NCBI GenBank assembly: GCA_017163975.1
Contig: JAFFSR010000292.1
Span: 1,743,501 to 1,807,500, forward strand
DNA length: 64,000 nucleotides
From: Anastatus disparis
Lineage: Eukaryota; Arthropoda; Insecta; Hymenoptera; Eupelmidae
Direction of reading: 5' to 3'
This document shows positions 11,578 through 24,966 of this stretch, piece after piece. The position numbers and the translations under genes are program-made. Position 1 is the stretch's first letter, and each line of letters opens with the position of its first letter. The notes below the pieces were generated by a model. It was not told the DNA's origin, did no database searches, and saw only the letters and a program-made list of their open reading frames with translations.

Positions 11578-13794
11578 CTCTATTTTATTCTTCATATTTA
11601 ACTTCATAACAATTATATTTTTTTCAACATTCTCTTTTCAATCATAATACAATTTGCATAATAATAATTATTAAGTAAAAGTAAATATTTATAAAACAAC
11701 CTTCTCTGAAAGATTTTCATTGATTTTGATATAAGCACCACTGCACGTTACATTTGTTTTTTTTTAAAGCATACAAAAAAAATAAAAAATCTACGAGTTT
11801 AAATAATTTTGATAATTATTGCATTTGTTGCAGTAAAGTAGTAAAAAATAGTATACTTTAAAGGAAGTTCAACGAACAATGACCATAATTATTGAAGTTA
11901 TCACTTTTGTCGGGCGTTCCAAAACGTACATGGTTCTTTTAAAAAAATTTAATAGAAAAATTATGAAAAATACAAGCTTATTTTAAAATGAAGTTGCGTT
12001 TACAACCTCAGCGTTTAAAAAGTTATTTTTTTTCTTTTGTTAAAAGACCTTTCTTGCCTTTTTTCATAAAGCATTAAGAGATGTACATAAAAGTTTGCAA
12101 GACAAGGTACTTTGCAAGAAAATTATTATTAATGAAGCCTACTAATGGAGAAAAATAAGCGTCGCCCTTGACATTCACGCATGAAAGCTTATTATAACGC
12201 ACACACAAAGCCCTTCATTGTGTCAAGTATAATATCAAGTTTGTGTATACACATACTGAAACAACTGCAGTTGTACTTTTGGTATGAAGGCAAAGCATTG
12301 AGTATTATAGTTTTATACAAAGGGTCGAAATAATAGGAGCCTCTCAGTGATTTTTCCAAAACAGGGAGAAATAAAAAAAATTAAACGCATAGGCAGTTCT
12401 ATGAGAAGTTTTTATATAAAATCATCTATCCCCTCAAACGACGTCAACTTCGACATGCTGTAAAATAAAGTTTTACTTTTCTATATAATATCGCTTCATC
12501 TTTTTTGTTGGTTTCCCTTTGCACTTACAAAAACACGTGCACTTTTTTGTATGCCACGTTACAAACGAGTCGAGAGGTTAAACTTTTAAGTTGCGGTGCA
12601 TTAACTTGACCCTTTGACGTGCGTGCAACCGATGGAACGATCAAGTAAGAAAAAAAAGGTTCTGCTTATATGTTTCTTTTTTTAAGTAAGAGAGAACTGC
12701 GCAATTTGCTTGTGTTGGGTACAGCAATAAACGTAATGATGATAATGATGATGATAGCGTGGGAGTCTTACAAGCTTAGTAAGTGAAAAATTTAAAAAGT
12801 CGTAGAGTGATTTTCAGTTGAAAATGATTTATTGATTTTTAACTAAAATCTGATTTTAAAAATGATCTAATACTCAATTTTGAAGAATGAAGTTATTTGT
12901 ATTGGTAAAAGGAAATTCATATTTCACGGTTGTATGGATTTATATAGATTTAATTTTTTGGGAGTGTTCTGTATATCAGTAACATATATGCATTAATAAA
13001 ATACATGTATTCAGAAATTTGAATGTTAAATTTTAGTACACTTATCATATTTACTAAAAAAAGTTCAAAGAAATAAATATTATTTAATGCCTTAATGTAA
13101 GTATCATATCCGCTTAGTAGTAACGGTAGAACTTGACATTTTATTTTTTAAACAATCAAAAAATATAAATAAAAACATTATGAATTATTTGTCCGTTTTG
13201 ATTAGTTTGAATGTGATATTTAGCGTTCGAATTTTTAACGTATTACAACAGTTTAAACTTTTGAATGTAGATGCGCGCTTAGCGCGTCTAAATACTCTTT
13301 ACATGATAAAAATTTCCTTAACAATCTTATTAATAAGTTGAAGATTGACTTGATTAAGTAAGCAATTCACCTCTTAACAATATTTAATTTTAAACAATTC
13401 AACCGTAAACGTATATGTTTCAATTATCAAATAAGCTCTAAAAATTAATGTATAATTAAAAACAATAAAAATTTTCATCTATATTATAGAAATTTTAACC
13501 TAAACTTTGAATATTATATCATTACCCAATTTTCAAAGTTTTCACTTGCAGAGGATACACTTTTCATGTCAGTTAAAATAATTTTTATTCTAATTTCTCA
13601 TCATCAAAGTCTTTATAGATTAATCATATTATACTAATATAGTAATATAGTGCTTTAATTTAAACCTAGTTGTTACACTTTATGAAAAGTATATGTCAAT
13701 AAAAATATTCGTCGAATTATCCATTATTGAAAGTTGATATTATTTTATTGAAAAAAACATCGAAGAAAAAATTAATATAAGAAATCGAATGCAT
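11578..13794. other. AT-rich DNA, no gene recognised
   Basis: No frame, RNA or element could be supported. Positions about 12140-12780 are somewhat richer in CpG words (ACGTGCACTTTTTTG, CCTTTGACGTGCGTGC). A short hairpin, TAGATGCGCGCTTAGCGCG with its partner arm, sits at 13268-13290. Confidence 0.55.
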
Positions 13795-14140
13795 AATACA
13801 AATGCTGCAAAGAATGAAAAATGAAAAACTAGAAGAGAATATCTAAAATATGAAGAAGAAAAAAGAAGATGAAGGATTGGGCAAAAAAAAGAAAAAAAGA
13901 TGGAACACAAAATCACAAAGAAAAACGAGTGCGAGAACCGAATTAATAAGAAAGAAGCGCGTAGGATGCGTATACGAGAGAGATGAGGAAGCGAGAACGA
14001 AGAAGTAAAGAAGGAAAAAAAAAGGAAGCGATTAAGCTACGAGTTTGTGTATTGCAAGAAGCCAACTTCTATATAAAAGCAACTAAAGAACGAAGATTAT
14101 GGAGAGAGAGAGAAAAAGAGAGGCTGTATGTATAAAGGAA
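13795..14140. other. Polypurine tract with GAGA repeats
   Basis: The plus strand is almost all A and G for about 300 bases and ends in GAGAGAGAGAGAAAAAGAGA near 14100. Open frames crossing it are compositional. (GA)n tracts are known binding sites for GAGA-type factors in insects, so a regulatory role is possible but not shown. The following 14140-14500 is less AT-rich and also without a supported gene. Confidence 0.5.
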
Positions 14141-14879
14141 AAAACGAAAGGAGGTGGAAGACGAGTAGTCTCTGCCATCAGAAAGAAATATATGACTATG
14201 GCCGTCGAAGGAGCCTATACGGATTATTTGGAGCCAAGGCAATAATAACGAAGTGTTGTATACCAAACGAAATAAGTAGTAATGGCCACGTGGGCTTGGC
14301 TTCTTTTTATTATACATGAATATGTGTGTGAGTGTGTATGTATGAATATCCGTGTGCGTGAAAGAGTCTGGCTCCCGTACTACGCGAGCCATTCTTCACC
14401 GGTACAGGTCTGCGAAAAAGTCACAAAGAGAAAAAAGATCGGAGGTACAGATAATATCGAAAACCTTTTGCTTTTCTGCACAAACTTAAGCTGATGCAAA
14501 TGTCACTTCGGGTTATCGGCTAAAGATCTAGTTAAGACCTCTTTTTTTTCAAAGCGTGTTAACATTTCAATTTATTCGTTTTATAATATTTTTTTTTTTA
14601 ATGAATTTTTTTATCGGCATCGCTAAAATATAATTTTTAGATTTATCAGTCGGTTGATCAATGAATACCTCGAAAATATTTATTTAAAAAAAACAATTTT
14701 ATAAATATTTTAAAAAATAGAAATTTGAAATATATTGCTAAAGTAATTAGGAGTACGTTCAACAGATAAAGCAGGCTTGTTATTTTAAACTTACAAGTTT
14801 CATTTCAGGTGATTTTTTTCGAATCATATCGAGCTTTTCTGTAAAAATAATTTACACACGTTTTGTTTAATAATACATG

Positions 14880-15117
14880 CACTGTTAAAAAATGCATGAA
14901 ATTTGCTTCCAGTACATGCATTAAATTTTCTGAAAATACATTAAAATTACGATTAAATTTATTAATTTTCATGCTAATCATCATTAAATTTTATTTATTA
15001 AGATGAAATTTAATACTGATTTGCATGAAAATTTATACATTTTATCGTAATTTTAATGTATTTTCAGAAAATTTAATGCATGTACTGGAAGCAAATTTCA
15101 TGCATTTTTTAACAGTG
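14880..15117. mobile_element. Foldback MITE, 238 bp
   Basis: It begins CACTGTTAAAAAATGCATGA and ends in the reverse complement. The arms of about 75 bp are nearly identical (they include TTGCTTCCAGTACATGCATT), and the centre is a shorter diverged palindrome. There is no coding capacity. I found no convincing target-site duplication, so the superfamily is open. Confidence 0.82.
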
Positions 15118-16913
15118 TGATATATAAATACTTACATGAAATTTTATGATTTACAAATTAAAACTAATTAAAATTACTTGAAACTGTATGGAATATTAAT
15201 AATTTAATATTTAAAATATAATATCGTGTCAACTTTGATAAATTCATTAACACCATCTATACTTATCTCAAAAGAAGTAAATGTCAAAATGAGTAATCTT
15301 TTGTTCAAGAAAATAATTAGTAAAAATTCTTTGTTGCATTTAAGCTCCTAAAATAATAAAAAATATTAAAAAAGAGAGTAATTCTTCAGAACTTGTAAAC
15401 TTCAATAATCTTTTTTAAGAATTTTTACAAATGCTTAATTCCAGAAAATGCAGGTCATATATAAAGTAAATAACAACGTCCGTAAGTTAAGTTTGTTACT
15501 TACAAGAAAAAAATATATAAAATAAATGTAAAAGTATAAAGATTTAGTTCGCGTCAAGGTTTCATTTATTAGCTCCGAAGTTTTTAAGAAGCTCTTTCAA
15601 AGTAACAATTACACAATTGTTCAACATCAAGATGAAGAACGAAAAATTTTTTTATTCCGCGACTAATGATAATAAGCACTTTGAAGCACAACAACCATAA
15701 AAGCCTAGAAACTAATGTATAAGCGAAAATGTATACATATATATATATATTTTTTTTTACTGCACCAGAGGCAGAATTGGTAGTTATAAGGCACCTACAC
15801 GCCAAACGCGATCCATACATATGCAGAATTGAAAAGAAAAGAAAAAAATAAGCACGGCACGTCATTTATTTACGCCTTGCATACGTATGTATAAAACACG
15901 ATGCGTATGATATTCGCGCATACGAAAAAAAATGCATTATGCATACAAGCATTATATCTATATGCATCGCGCGTCATAAGGGGATGTATAGTATATCGTA
16001 AGGCCCTCGAGCAATTTCTCTCTATCTCTCTCTCTTTCTACTTTTAAGGTGCTTGCGCGTGATGTGATTGATGCTGATATAAGTGTAAAGCGATGGGTTA
16101 GGAGTTACGAGTTACGAGTGCGTAAAATATATAAGGATAAACGAGTGTGTGTATGTGTGTAATATACAAAAGTTGCATGTACTTCTCTTTTTATCGGATG
16201 CTTATATGGTAGTGGGTAGAGTATACGAAATGTGCTTATACATGAAAATGTTAATTTTGTTTTTTTATGTTAATTATTACTTATGGCGTTAACGGTTCAG
16301 TGGTTGCTTAACTATTACTAAAAAAGTAGTGTTATTCATTTTTTTGTTCATACACAAATTTAAATACAGAAAAATGTTTATCAGTATTAAATAAAAATTT
16401 AAAAAATACTTATCCCATTAGCTTTTTCAATTAATTAATTGTCAAAATGAAATAGAAATTATTAATTAAACTTCAACAACTTGGAAATTTAAGCAAAGAT
16501 ATTTATTTATCGTGACGTTTCAATCATTTTGCTAAGCTCTTCTTAACAAAATAATGAAAAACCTCTGGAAAACTAGAACAATTTTTTTTTTAATTTTACT
16601 AAATTTGATACTAATGATTGTATTATCTTGGTACTGTATTATTTATCATGAAAAAATGGATAAAAAGTGAAATATCAAAGATTTTTCAAGTTCAACCGTT
16701 CCACCTACTATAAACACTGTCACCTAAATACTTTCGCTTTAGGTAACAATAGAATCAAATCATGAACTATAATATTAACCATACGGAATAAAGTGTTCAC
16801 GCGAATGTTTCAAATAAATATGATGAAAAAAAATAGAAAATTTATCATTAAAAGTATTGATAAAAAAGTTTTTAAACAAATGAGTTTCTTCATTTATACA
16901 GCAGAATTTTTTT
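15118..16913. other. Gene-free DNA
   Basis: Nothing could be assigned. Around 15880-16230 the sequence is richer in CpG and purine-pyrimidine alternation (TTCGCGCATACG, GCATCGCGCGTC), with a short (TC)n near 16017-16034. No open frame has convincing coding character. Confidence 0.55.
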
Positions 16914-17091
16914 TTAATTTTATTTAACGTCGCTGTATAGATGATAATTAGCAACGGAGGTCATCAATGTGTTTATGAACTTCAGCACATGTAACGTACA
17001 GTGGTGCTTCTATCAATCGGCTGAGAGCGGGATTCGATCTCGAAACTTCGAGATTACGAATCTATCGCTCTACCGACTGAGCCACTGACGA
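16914..17091 (-). repeat. tRNA-derived SINE, family S1
   Basis: Minus-strand copy with A box TGGCTCAGTCGGTAGAGC, TTCGTAA anticodon-loop region, B box GAGATCGAATCCCG, body GTACGTTACATGTGCTGAAG and tail near TTAAATAAAATT. The middle of the body has a small deletion. Confidence 0.87.
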
Positions 17092-19690
17092 TCTTATACT
17101 AAAACAAGTAAAAAAAAAAGTAGGTCGATCAGAAAGCAAACCTTGTTTATAATCTAACACATAATCACGCATATGCATTAGATTCATCATATATTAGATT
17201 ATAAAGAGCAATCGTTTTTTTATCAGTTTGTTCTCTTTTTTATTTTTTCATAAAAGAAGTTTCACGATGCTATATATAGATGTATGTGTTCTCGCGTGCA
17301 AATGCACGTGCGTGTAAGTGTGAATTAGATTTTTGTTTATTGTTAACATACAAAAAATAAGGCAAATAAAATAATTTTCAATAACTTTTACGAATTTATC
17401 ATAGATAATTTAAATTTAAACTAATCATAAATGAATACAATATATACATGCAATTTTTAGATGAATTCTTTAATACAATTAAAAAAATATATAAAAGAGC
17501 TTGTTCTAATAAAATTTGAAAGTATGTATTTCCTATCTCTTCCAACAATCATTAAATTAAACATAAAATTAAATTTCAGAATATATTTTTTTATATAGAT
17601 AATTGATGTTTAGTACTTTAACAACCGATAGCTAATCAAAGCTCTATATAGCAGTACTTAATTCTTATTTTAAAAACCCATCGAGTTGTCAAAACTAAAA
17701 TTTGCTTGGCCACGAATAAAAGAATGGCCGTCATTATTTGCAATTATCGCGGTTAAGCATCATTTCTAGGACAACATTCAATTATCAATCATCAAAAGCT
17801 TATATGCACAAGCGAGCAAAAATAAAGAAATAAAAAAGGAGAAATAAATGGATGAAAAAATAAAAGAAGAAGAAAAACAGCAAAGAGGAACAAACAACGT
17901 TCTTAACCACTCCCCCTTAATCAAGCTTTAGCTGTGCTGCACGCCGGAAAAAATCTTTCTGAGATATATAGAGAAGCAAAAAGACAGAGAAGGTTTTTAA
18001 AAGTAAAACGAAGAGAATATATATCCTTGCTCGTAAATCAACTCTGCCAAGCAGAATATATAGAAATTAAAAAAAAAATAAATAAAGAAGAATAAAGAGA
18101 AAGAGGATTCGTGGGGGCGGTAATAAGTGTAAAAATGCGTAAGCCCAGTATATGGCGCGTCTTACAGTTGCACAAAAGCCTTCTGTGTTTACGCGTATAC
18201 ACGCAAGAGAGCATATCTCGGCAGATCCTTATGTGCAGAGTAGCGTATATAGAAAAATAAGGTTAAAATTTTTACTCATTTACATTTGCTGTGTCTTATT
18301 ATTACCGTTATACTTGTATGCATATCTGCGTATGCGATTTCGTGTATGCATAATTAATTTTTTTTGCCATTATAGCGCCGTATATTTTTAGATAAACTAT
18401 TTGCAATGAAAAAATTGCATTCGTCAAATTTTTAAAAAGTTTTATATAAAAAGTAGATTTTAGTCATTTAGTAGAAACGAATTTTCAATCGATTAGAATG
18501 TTATATCATTACAAGCAATAAGTAGCTATACGTATTCACTTTCAAGATCATAAACTTTCTTCAATTTTTCGGAAATAATTTGTTAATAAATGAATTATGG
18601 AAACTACACTTTAGTGTTAAGACCAAGTTTTATGTGATGAATTACAATTTAGTTGGATAAATATGCATTTAATGAAAGTCTTTGTCGTTTATAGGGCCAA
18701 ATTAATAACCACGAGTGCGAATGCCAACGTGTTTACAGCGATTTATGAAATTTTAAAAAATAAATATTAAATGATAGCGTTGTTTATTATGATTTTTCAT
18801 CGATACGGCTTTAGTCATTTTTTTAGTAATTAAAAAATTCATTCATATAGAGAGAACGGTTATTTAAAAAATCAAAAAGTAAAACTTTTTTACGTTTCTA
18901 TTTATTTATTTATTTACTTGAATAGATTTACTCTATTGGGAAATAGCTGTACTTTTTTTTTAACTGTTGATTTCTATACTAATCATAAAATAAATTTTTT
19001 TAATATTTTTAAAATTATAAATCGATTCGTTTTATATATTAGAAAGCTTCCAACTAAATAAAAAACTTCCGCAGCAGTAATTTTAAAAAATTTATTTTTT
19101 AACAAACAAAATATTAAATTATAAAACGAAGATTATGTTATGAAGTAAACAATGAACCTATTGGATTCCGTTTAATTTGTGCATTGATTTTGAGATCGAA
19201 TGATTTTATTTTTGAGAGAATATTTTTAAGAGACGTTTTTATAAAAATAATACACCGATAGCGCCGACGAACAAAGTTATAACCTTATCGAAATTATACA
19301 TTCTTTGAAAAATTTTTAGATAAGTTCATTACATCGTTGACCGAATTCGCAACCATTGTTTTCACAAATTATATCAATTGGCATCATATCAATAGTATTT
19401 CGTCCTGATTTCTATCTGATTTAGAAAATTGGAAAATCCAAAAGAAATCCTAACTTTTGATAAATTATATAAAATAGGATGATTAAATCCATAAAATTTA
19501 TCTGTATCTTGATCACTCAAAAAAAAGATTATCTATGAATAACAGCAACGTAAAATTTAAATATATATTGTGAAACAATATATCTAATAATCTTAAAAAC
19601 AGAAGATATTCAGATACACGAATGGATACGTATGGAAGTTCCAAATCCATATTGGGATAAACGGTAACAGTAGAAATAAAAAAAACTGAG
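17092..19690. other. Gene-free DNA with a purine-rich stretch
   Basis: No gene could be supported. Positions about 17810-18110 are A/G-rich like the other purine islands. The 79-codon frame at 18152-18391 has no homology I can recognise, and lies in less AT-rich DNA continuing from the purine block. Confidence 0.5.
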
Positions 19691-19893
19691 GTCGTTAGTG
19701 CCTCCATCGATAAAGCGATGGATTCTTAATCTCGAGGTCTCGAGTTCGAATCCCGCTCTCGGCCGATTCATATTCAAGCACCAATGTACGTTACATGTGC
19801 TGAAGTTCATAAACACTCTGACGACCTCCGTCACTAATTAGTATCACAATGATAGCATAAATACAGCGATGTTAAATATAATAAAAAAAAAAA
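19691..19893 (+). repeat. tRNA-derived SINE, family S1
   Basis: Plus-strand copy: GTCGTTAGTGCCTCCATCGA (A box changed), GATTCTTAATCTCGAGG, perfect B box GAGTTCGAATCCC, body GTACGTTACATGTGCTGAAG and tail AGCGATGTTAAATATAATAA. Like the copy at 16914-17091 it has CTGAAGTTCA where others have CTTTGTTCA, suggesting a subfamily. Confidence 0.9.
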
Positions 19894-19962
19894 TTTTTAA
19901 GAGAAAATTTTTATGCATTTATTTTGAAATTTGATAAATGATGACTATCATATTTAATTTAA

Positions 19963-20288
19963 GGACGTTCACCACAAGTTATATCATAAAAAATTCAGAA
20001 AGATACGAATGTTTTCAAATTATCACAATCCATGAACATCACAATAAATAAGTGGTGAAAATTTCAAAACGATTCACCGTTTCTAAATTGAGATAGAGAA
20101 CTTTGAAATTGCAATTAAGACGTAAGTTTGTTAAAAATTGTTATTTCATCGTTCGATATCTCAATTTAGAAACGACGAATCGTTTTGAAATTTTCACTAC
20201 TTATTTATATTATTTTTAAATTGAGATGTAAATTTGAAAGCATTGTACATTTATGAATTTTTTATGATGTAACTTGTGGTGAAAGTCC
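19963..20288. mobile_element. TTAA-flanked foldback MITE (piggyBac-type target)
   Basis: The termini are GGACGTTCACCACAAGTT and, inverted, GGACTTTCACCACAAGTT. TTAA lies directly outside each end (19959-19962 and 20289-20292). The interior is itself palindromic (AAACGATTCACCGTTTCTAA against the reverse complement of AGAAACGACGAATCG). TTAA duplication is characteristic of piggyBac-type transposases. A diverged relative lies at 50690-50990. Confidence 0.82.
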
Positions 20289-20292
20289 TTAA

Positions 20293-21240
20293 TAATTTAA
20301 ACTATATAGTTTCTTCATAAATGGGAGAAAATTCTTGGTACTCACAATAAAGATACACATTAGAGCAATAAAGAATGCAGATTTGATCAAGATTTTATTG
20401 TATATTCTTTATGCATGAAAACAGGGAACAATTACTTTGGCAAAAATAAAATTTATTTGGAAACGTAATTTAAGCCGAAAATATCGAATTAATTTTACAA
20501 AGTAATTAACCTGTTATAATGATAAGTTTATTTTATTTGATTAAATTACGGTTTATTAAAATGTGCATGTATCTCGTTTTGTTAATAGACACTCCAATGA
20601 TTAAAAGCTCGTTTTAAAATTTACGGAAAAAGGAAAAAAATTAATTTTTTAAATATTACATTTAATGTGGATGTATAATGTTATAATCAAGTATTTGTAA
20701 TTTGCTTGTAATTGCAAAATGAATCAATCATAAAACAGCAAAATAAATATCCAAACAAAATTTCTGCTGCATTTAATTTTTAGTAAAAAATATGTTATTT
20801 TATTCTTTTTTTTAAAATGTAAAATTGCTCGAATAATTATTAACTGCTATAACCTTAAGCAATTTCTATTTTTTGTCCAATGGATTCACGTAAACTATAG
20901 CACATATACATAAGATAATTTGACATAAATAGTTAAAAATTTTTCTTATTAATGTAGACTTTTGAAAAAGTGACCATATTCATTCTTCTCGTGTAAGCTA
21001 TATTAGGCTAAAATTCGAATACTACCATAGGATATAGCCTCAATGCATAATTATCTACCAAGAGCACGCGTGCAAACATCTTATTTCTTCATTTTTCTTA
21101 TGTTGTGTTGCGTATATATAACGAACGCCTATATAAGAGCATATATATCTGAATTTAAGGCTATTCTTCTTGTAAAAAAGGGACCTCTCTTATGTGTGTG
21201 TGTGTGTGTGTGTGTGCCAATGAAGAAGCAAAGCGTGTAA
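20293..21240. other. AT-rich DNA ending in a (TG)12 microsatellite
   Basis: No gene was recognised. A perfect (TG)12 run occupies 21193-21216. Confidence 0.6.
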
Positions 21241-22003
21241 TTTTCTTTGGGCACATTTGGCCCCCAGTTCGTCTTTCTTTCTACGCGCGTTACGCACGAG
21301 CCAAGGTAAAAAGTAAATTGTCGCTTCTTATTTTTTTACATAGTATATGCAGTATATGTTAAGACTGCTCTCGTGCGCACGGTCCAGTCAACTTTTGCAC
21401 TCTTTTTTTCTTTCATTTTCATCTTTTAAAAGCAACCCCTCCTACTTTGCTCATTTCTTTTTCATTTTCTTTTTATATTTTTTACACGATACTGCGTTTT
21501 TGAGCTCTATGTTTTCTCGAACTTGTTTTGCAATGCATTCGTATTCTTTATGCACGCGTTTCTTACTTTTCTTTTCTTCTTCATTTTACTAGAGTTACTT
21601 TGACCATTGAAATATCATTTGTCCTAAAAATTTCATGATAACATATACGCATAATTAAATAATTGCTTTACTAAAAATATTTTTATTAAAAATAAGAATG
21701 GGAACTTAAAGTATGTAACTTTTATCTAAAAAACTATAAGTATGATCAAAATCGTATTTTCTATCTTTCATACGTGGTATAATTCATTTACAATAAACTT
21801 CATGAAATTAATTAATTAAATATTTTTTCGTAATGTTGTTCAAAGAAATCAAAATACATTAGGTATTTTTCGATTAATTGTCATGACTTTTTCAGTGAGG
21901 AAGCCTTCGCTGTTCTGAGTCATTTACTCGGTCGTTTCTTTTCCATTAGTTAAAACCCTTTCCTTTACGCTTGAAGCCCATTTTTTTTTCTTTTCTTCCC
22001 TTC

Positions 22004-22051
<48 letters not shown>

Positions 22052-22480
22052 TTACCGCCCCTTTCACTCTCTCCCTTGTACCTTTTCTCTTTGGTTGAAT
22101 TTTTCTCTTTTTTTGAACTCTCATTTTGTTTCTTAGCTACTGTAGCAACTCTTTGCGCAAGCACTATAAAAATTCTGCAGAGCAGTAACAGTGTAAGGCT
22201 TTTCTTACGGGCGCCACACTGTGTGTATGTGTTCTGTGCAAAAGTGTATATTTGCAATGCAGCATATATACCACTAAAAGAGCCGCGCGTTTGGCGTGTG
22301 CACGAGATTACGAGAAAGAGAGACAGAAAAGAGCATGAGTAAAAATTTAAGAAGATGAAAGGATGCCGCCGCTTTCTTACTCTCTCTCTCTCTCTTTACT
22401 CGTTTGTTAAAAAGGACCGGTGGAAAGTAAAAGAGAGCTGGAGGGATGATTCGCAGCTTGGCAAAAGAGAAAAAGATTGT
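21241..22480. other. Pyrimidine-rich island followed by purine-rich DNA, with (TC)20
   Basis: Positions 21240-22140 are C/T-rich on the plus strand, with a perfect (TC)20 at 22007-22046. Positions 22290-22480 turn purine-rich (GAGAAAGAGAGACAG) and include (TC)n again at 22381-22395. CpG-bearing words occur throughout. The 81- and 123-codon frames here are repeats of Ser/Leu/Phe from TCTCTC and TTTCTT and are not credible genes. The skew switch and GAGA sites suggest a regulatory or promoter-like region. Confidence 0.5.
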
Positions 22481-22737
22481 TGAACCCGTGAATATGTACG
22501 GATGCGTTCCATTAATTGCGCCAAAGCTAATTGTTTGAGCTTCTTAATTATGTGCTTTTCAATCTTCCAAGATTACAATTATTTTTCTTATCTAACAGTC
22601 ATTCATTTAGCTTACATTGAAATCTTATAAAATTTATGCTTTATTTAAAGCTGTAATTTTAGCAAGATTATAAAACTTCTCTAAGAAAGTAGAAATAGCA
22701 TTTTCACTACTTTTTTATTAATATCATTACAAATCTA

Positions 22738-22938
22738 AGTGAGTTAAAATAACACACGTGTGTATTCAGCTGTCGTCATTTTTACACGCTCTTTTGTGTG
22801 TTAAATTCTTCGTAGATGTGTACATTTACAAGTTTACGTGTGTTAAATCAAACATCTACGATGAATTTAACCCACAAAAAAGTGTGTAAAAATGGCGACA
22901 GCCGAATACATACGTAAGTGTGTTATTTTAACACACTT
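22738..22938. mobile_element. Foldback element, about 200 bp
   Basis: The left end AAGTGAGTTAAAATAACACA pairs with AAGTGTGTTAAAATAACACA read from the right. The pairing continues through GCTGTCGTCATTTTTACAC and TTAAATTCTTCGTAGATG against their right-arm partners. The loop is short. No coding capacity, and no clear target duplication. Confidence 0.8.
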
Positions 22939-23130
22939 GAATTTGCACTAAATTTAAAAATATAATATTTTTTATGCAATCTAGTTTTCTCTTTTTGAGT
23001 CTGACATAAATTGTCGTAAATAAAAAAAAAAAAAATAAAATATTTTTATTGTCGAAATTTTTATTTGGATACAGACTTAAAATTTTTTATCTTAGAAGAC
23101 GCATTTTTTGTACTAATTAGTAGAAATTTT

Positions 23131-23698
23131 TTAGTGTATCAAAATGTATGAAAGTGTAATATGAAAGTGTGCTCAAATATAGGAAAGTGTATCAAAGTGT
23201 ATCAAAGTGTATCAAAGGGTATGCAAATGTTGCATTTCGTCAACTCTTTCGATACACTTTGATACATTTTGATACACTTTCGATAAACTAAACAAATAAG
23301 TAAAAAAAAATATAATTACATTATAAAATAAATGGATCGATTTCATAACATAATAATTTTTTATTAAAAGTGTATCTTAATGTATCAAAGTATACTAAAG
23401 TGAATCATTTCCATTATGACGATCAGTTTGTTCAGTTCATCAAAAGTATATCACAGTGTATCAAAATATATATCAAGATGTTTCAAAGTTAGAAAAGATT
23501 TTCTCCTCAAACCTGAAGTGTATTCAAATGTATCAAATCGTATCAAACTATATAAAAGAATATCAAAGTTAAAAAAGATTTTTTTCTTTAATTTGAAATG
23601 TAACAAAATGTATGAAGAGAGTTGACGAAATGCAACACTTCATTACACTCTGATATACTTTCATACACTTTCATACACTTATTTACACTTTTATACAT
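23131..23698. repeat. Foldback array of a 10-bp repeat (AAAGTGTATC)
   Basis: The decamer AAAGTGTATC and variants (AAAATGTATC, AAAGTATACT) recur many times at exact or near 10-base spacing. They lie in one orientation in part of the element and as ATACACTTTG or CATACACTTT in the other. The unit GTTGCATTTCGTCAACTC (about 23230) reappears inverted near 23620 as GAGTTGACGAAATGCAAC. The whole can form a long hairpin. Its origin and function are unknown. Confidence 0.75.
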
Positions 23699-23850
23699 AA
23701 AATATTTTCACTAGGGACATACTTTTTTTAAATATTATGTTCAATCAATATTGAATTCATCTTTATCTTGTGTTTTTGAAATCAAAATAAGGTTTTTGTT
23801 TGAAAATATTAATATATAACATATAAATTTGATTCCATCGTTACCCTGGT

Positions 23851-24006
23851 AGAAGATTGACTATATTTTGGTCAGAATTTTTGGTCAACGGTAAGTTAAA
23901 ATGACACTTATCTAAAAATTTTGTTCAAAGAATTTCTAGAATTTCGAGATAAATGTTATTAACCTTCGTTGATCAGAAATTTTGACCAAAACATGTTCAA
24001 TTTTCT
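23851..24006. mobile_element. Small foldback element, about 155 bp
   Basis: The left arm contains GACTATATTTTGGTCAGAAT and TTTTTGGTCAACG; the right arm contains CGTTGATCAGAAATTTTGAC and CAAAACATGTTCAATTTTCT, giving imperfect pairing over about 60 bases per arm. TGGTCAA words also occur near 58.2 kb, perhaps a relative. Confidence 0.6.
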
Positions 24007-24751
24007 AATAAAGTAAATTTCAAATAATAGTCAATTTAGAAAAATTCACTATCAGCTTGAAAATTGAAACTCTCTAAAAACTTTAATAAAAAAGTAAGAA
24101 ATAAACTTTTTAACGCTCTAATTTTTCTGTACTTGGCAGAAACTCTATCCATATTATAAAATTGTTTTCGATTGAACAAATGAGAAAACTACAACTATTT
24201 TCAATTTTAAAGGTTCATTCTTTTTCCTGTGAAAATATAACTTTACCATCATAGAATTGTTGATTAATTTTTAAGAAATTAACTATTTTATTTTTGTAAA
24301 TTTTATTTGAAAGTAAAAACGAAAATTATAATGTTCTGGTACGGCGAATATCTTATATTTCTTATAAGGAACAGTATAAACTTTAAAAATTGACAAATTA
24401 TACGAGTTTGTTGAATTAAAAACAGACCTATAAGAATTATGTAACAATTTGTTTGAAATGGACCAACTTTATACTTCTTGAAACATTTGTTGTAAGTTGA
24501 AGTTTCGATTGCTTTCAGGAAAAATACTGTGACCCTCTAGAAGATCAAATTCTTCAACTAATAGTCATTTTCGATAATAGGGTAAGAAAGTGATTTTGCT
24601 CATAAAAGTGACTTTTGCACTTGAGCGAAGCAAGGTTGAAATCACTTTTTCGAGTATCGAGTACAATTTTTTCGTATGTATTTTTTTCAAACGTACGCAA
24701 AAATATGTCCTTGCACACGAAGTACGAAAATAGCTATTTTCTATACAAGTA

Positions 24752-24966
24752 CACGGAGAGAATTTTTCTATAAAAATTACGGTGACGATCACTGCAATCG
24801 AGGGACATCGTAGAATACTATGAAAAATTATGAGACGTTACCGTAAAAATTATCAGGATTTTGTACAATTTTTACGGTAACGTCTCATAATTTTTCATAC
24901 TATTCTACGATGTCCCTCAATTGCAGTGACCGTCACCGTGATTTTTATAGAAAAATTCTCTCCGTG
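24752..24966. mobile_element. TA-flanked palindromic MITE (Tc1/mariner-type target)
   Basis: The termini CACGGAGAGAATTTTTCTAT are exact inverted repeats, each bounded outside by TA (24750-24751 and 24967-24968). The arms of about 100 bp are nearly identical and include TTACGGTGACGATCACTGCA and CATCGTAGAATACTATG. The central loop is about 20 bases. A TA duplication and absence of coding are as expected for a Tc1/mariner-mobilised MITE. Confidence 0.88.

Noticed and set aside
21971..22342. 123-codon frame with a Ser-Leu repeat
   Set aside because: Generated by (TC)20 and flanking pyrimidine tract; the opposite strand also has open frames.
23131..23698. CRISPR array
   Set aside because: The 10-base repeats are contiguous without unique spacers and occur in both orientations; the window is eukaryotic.
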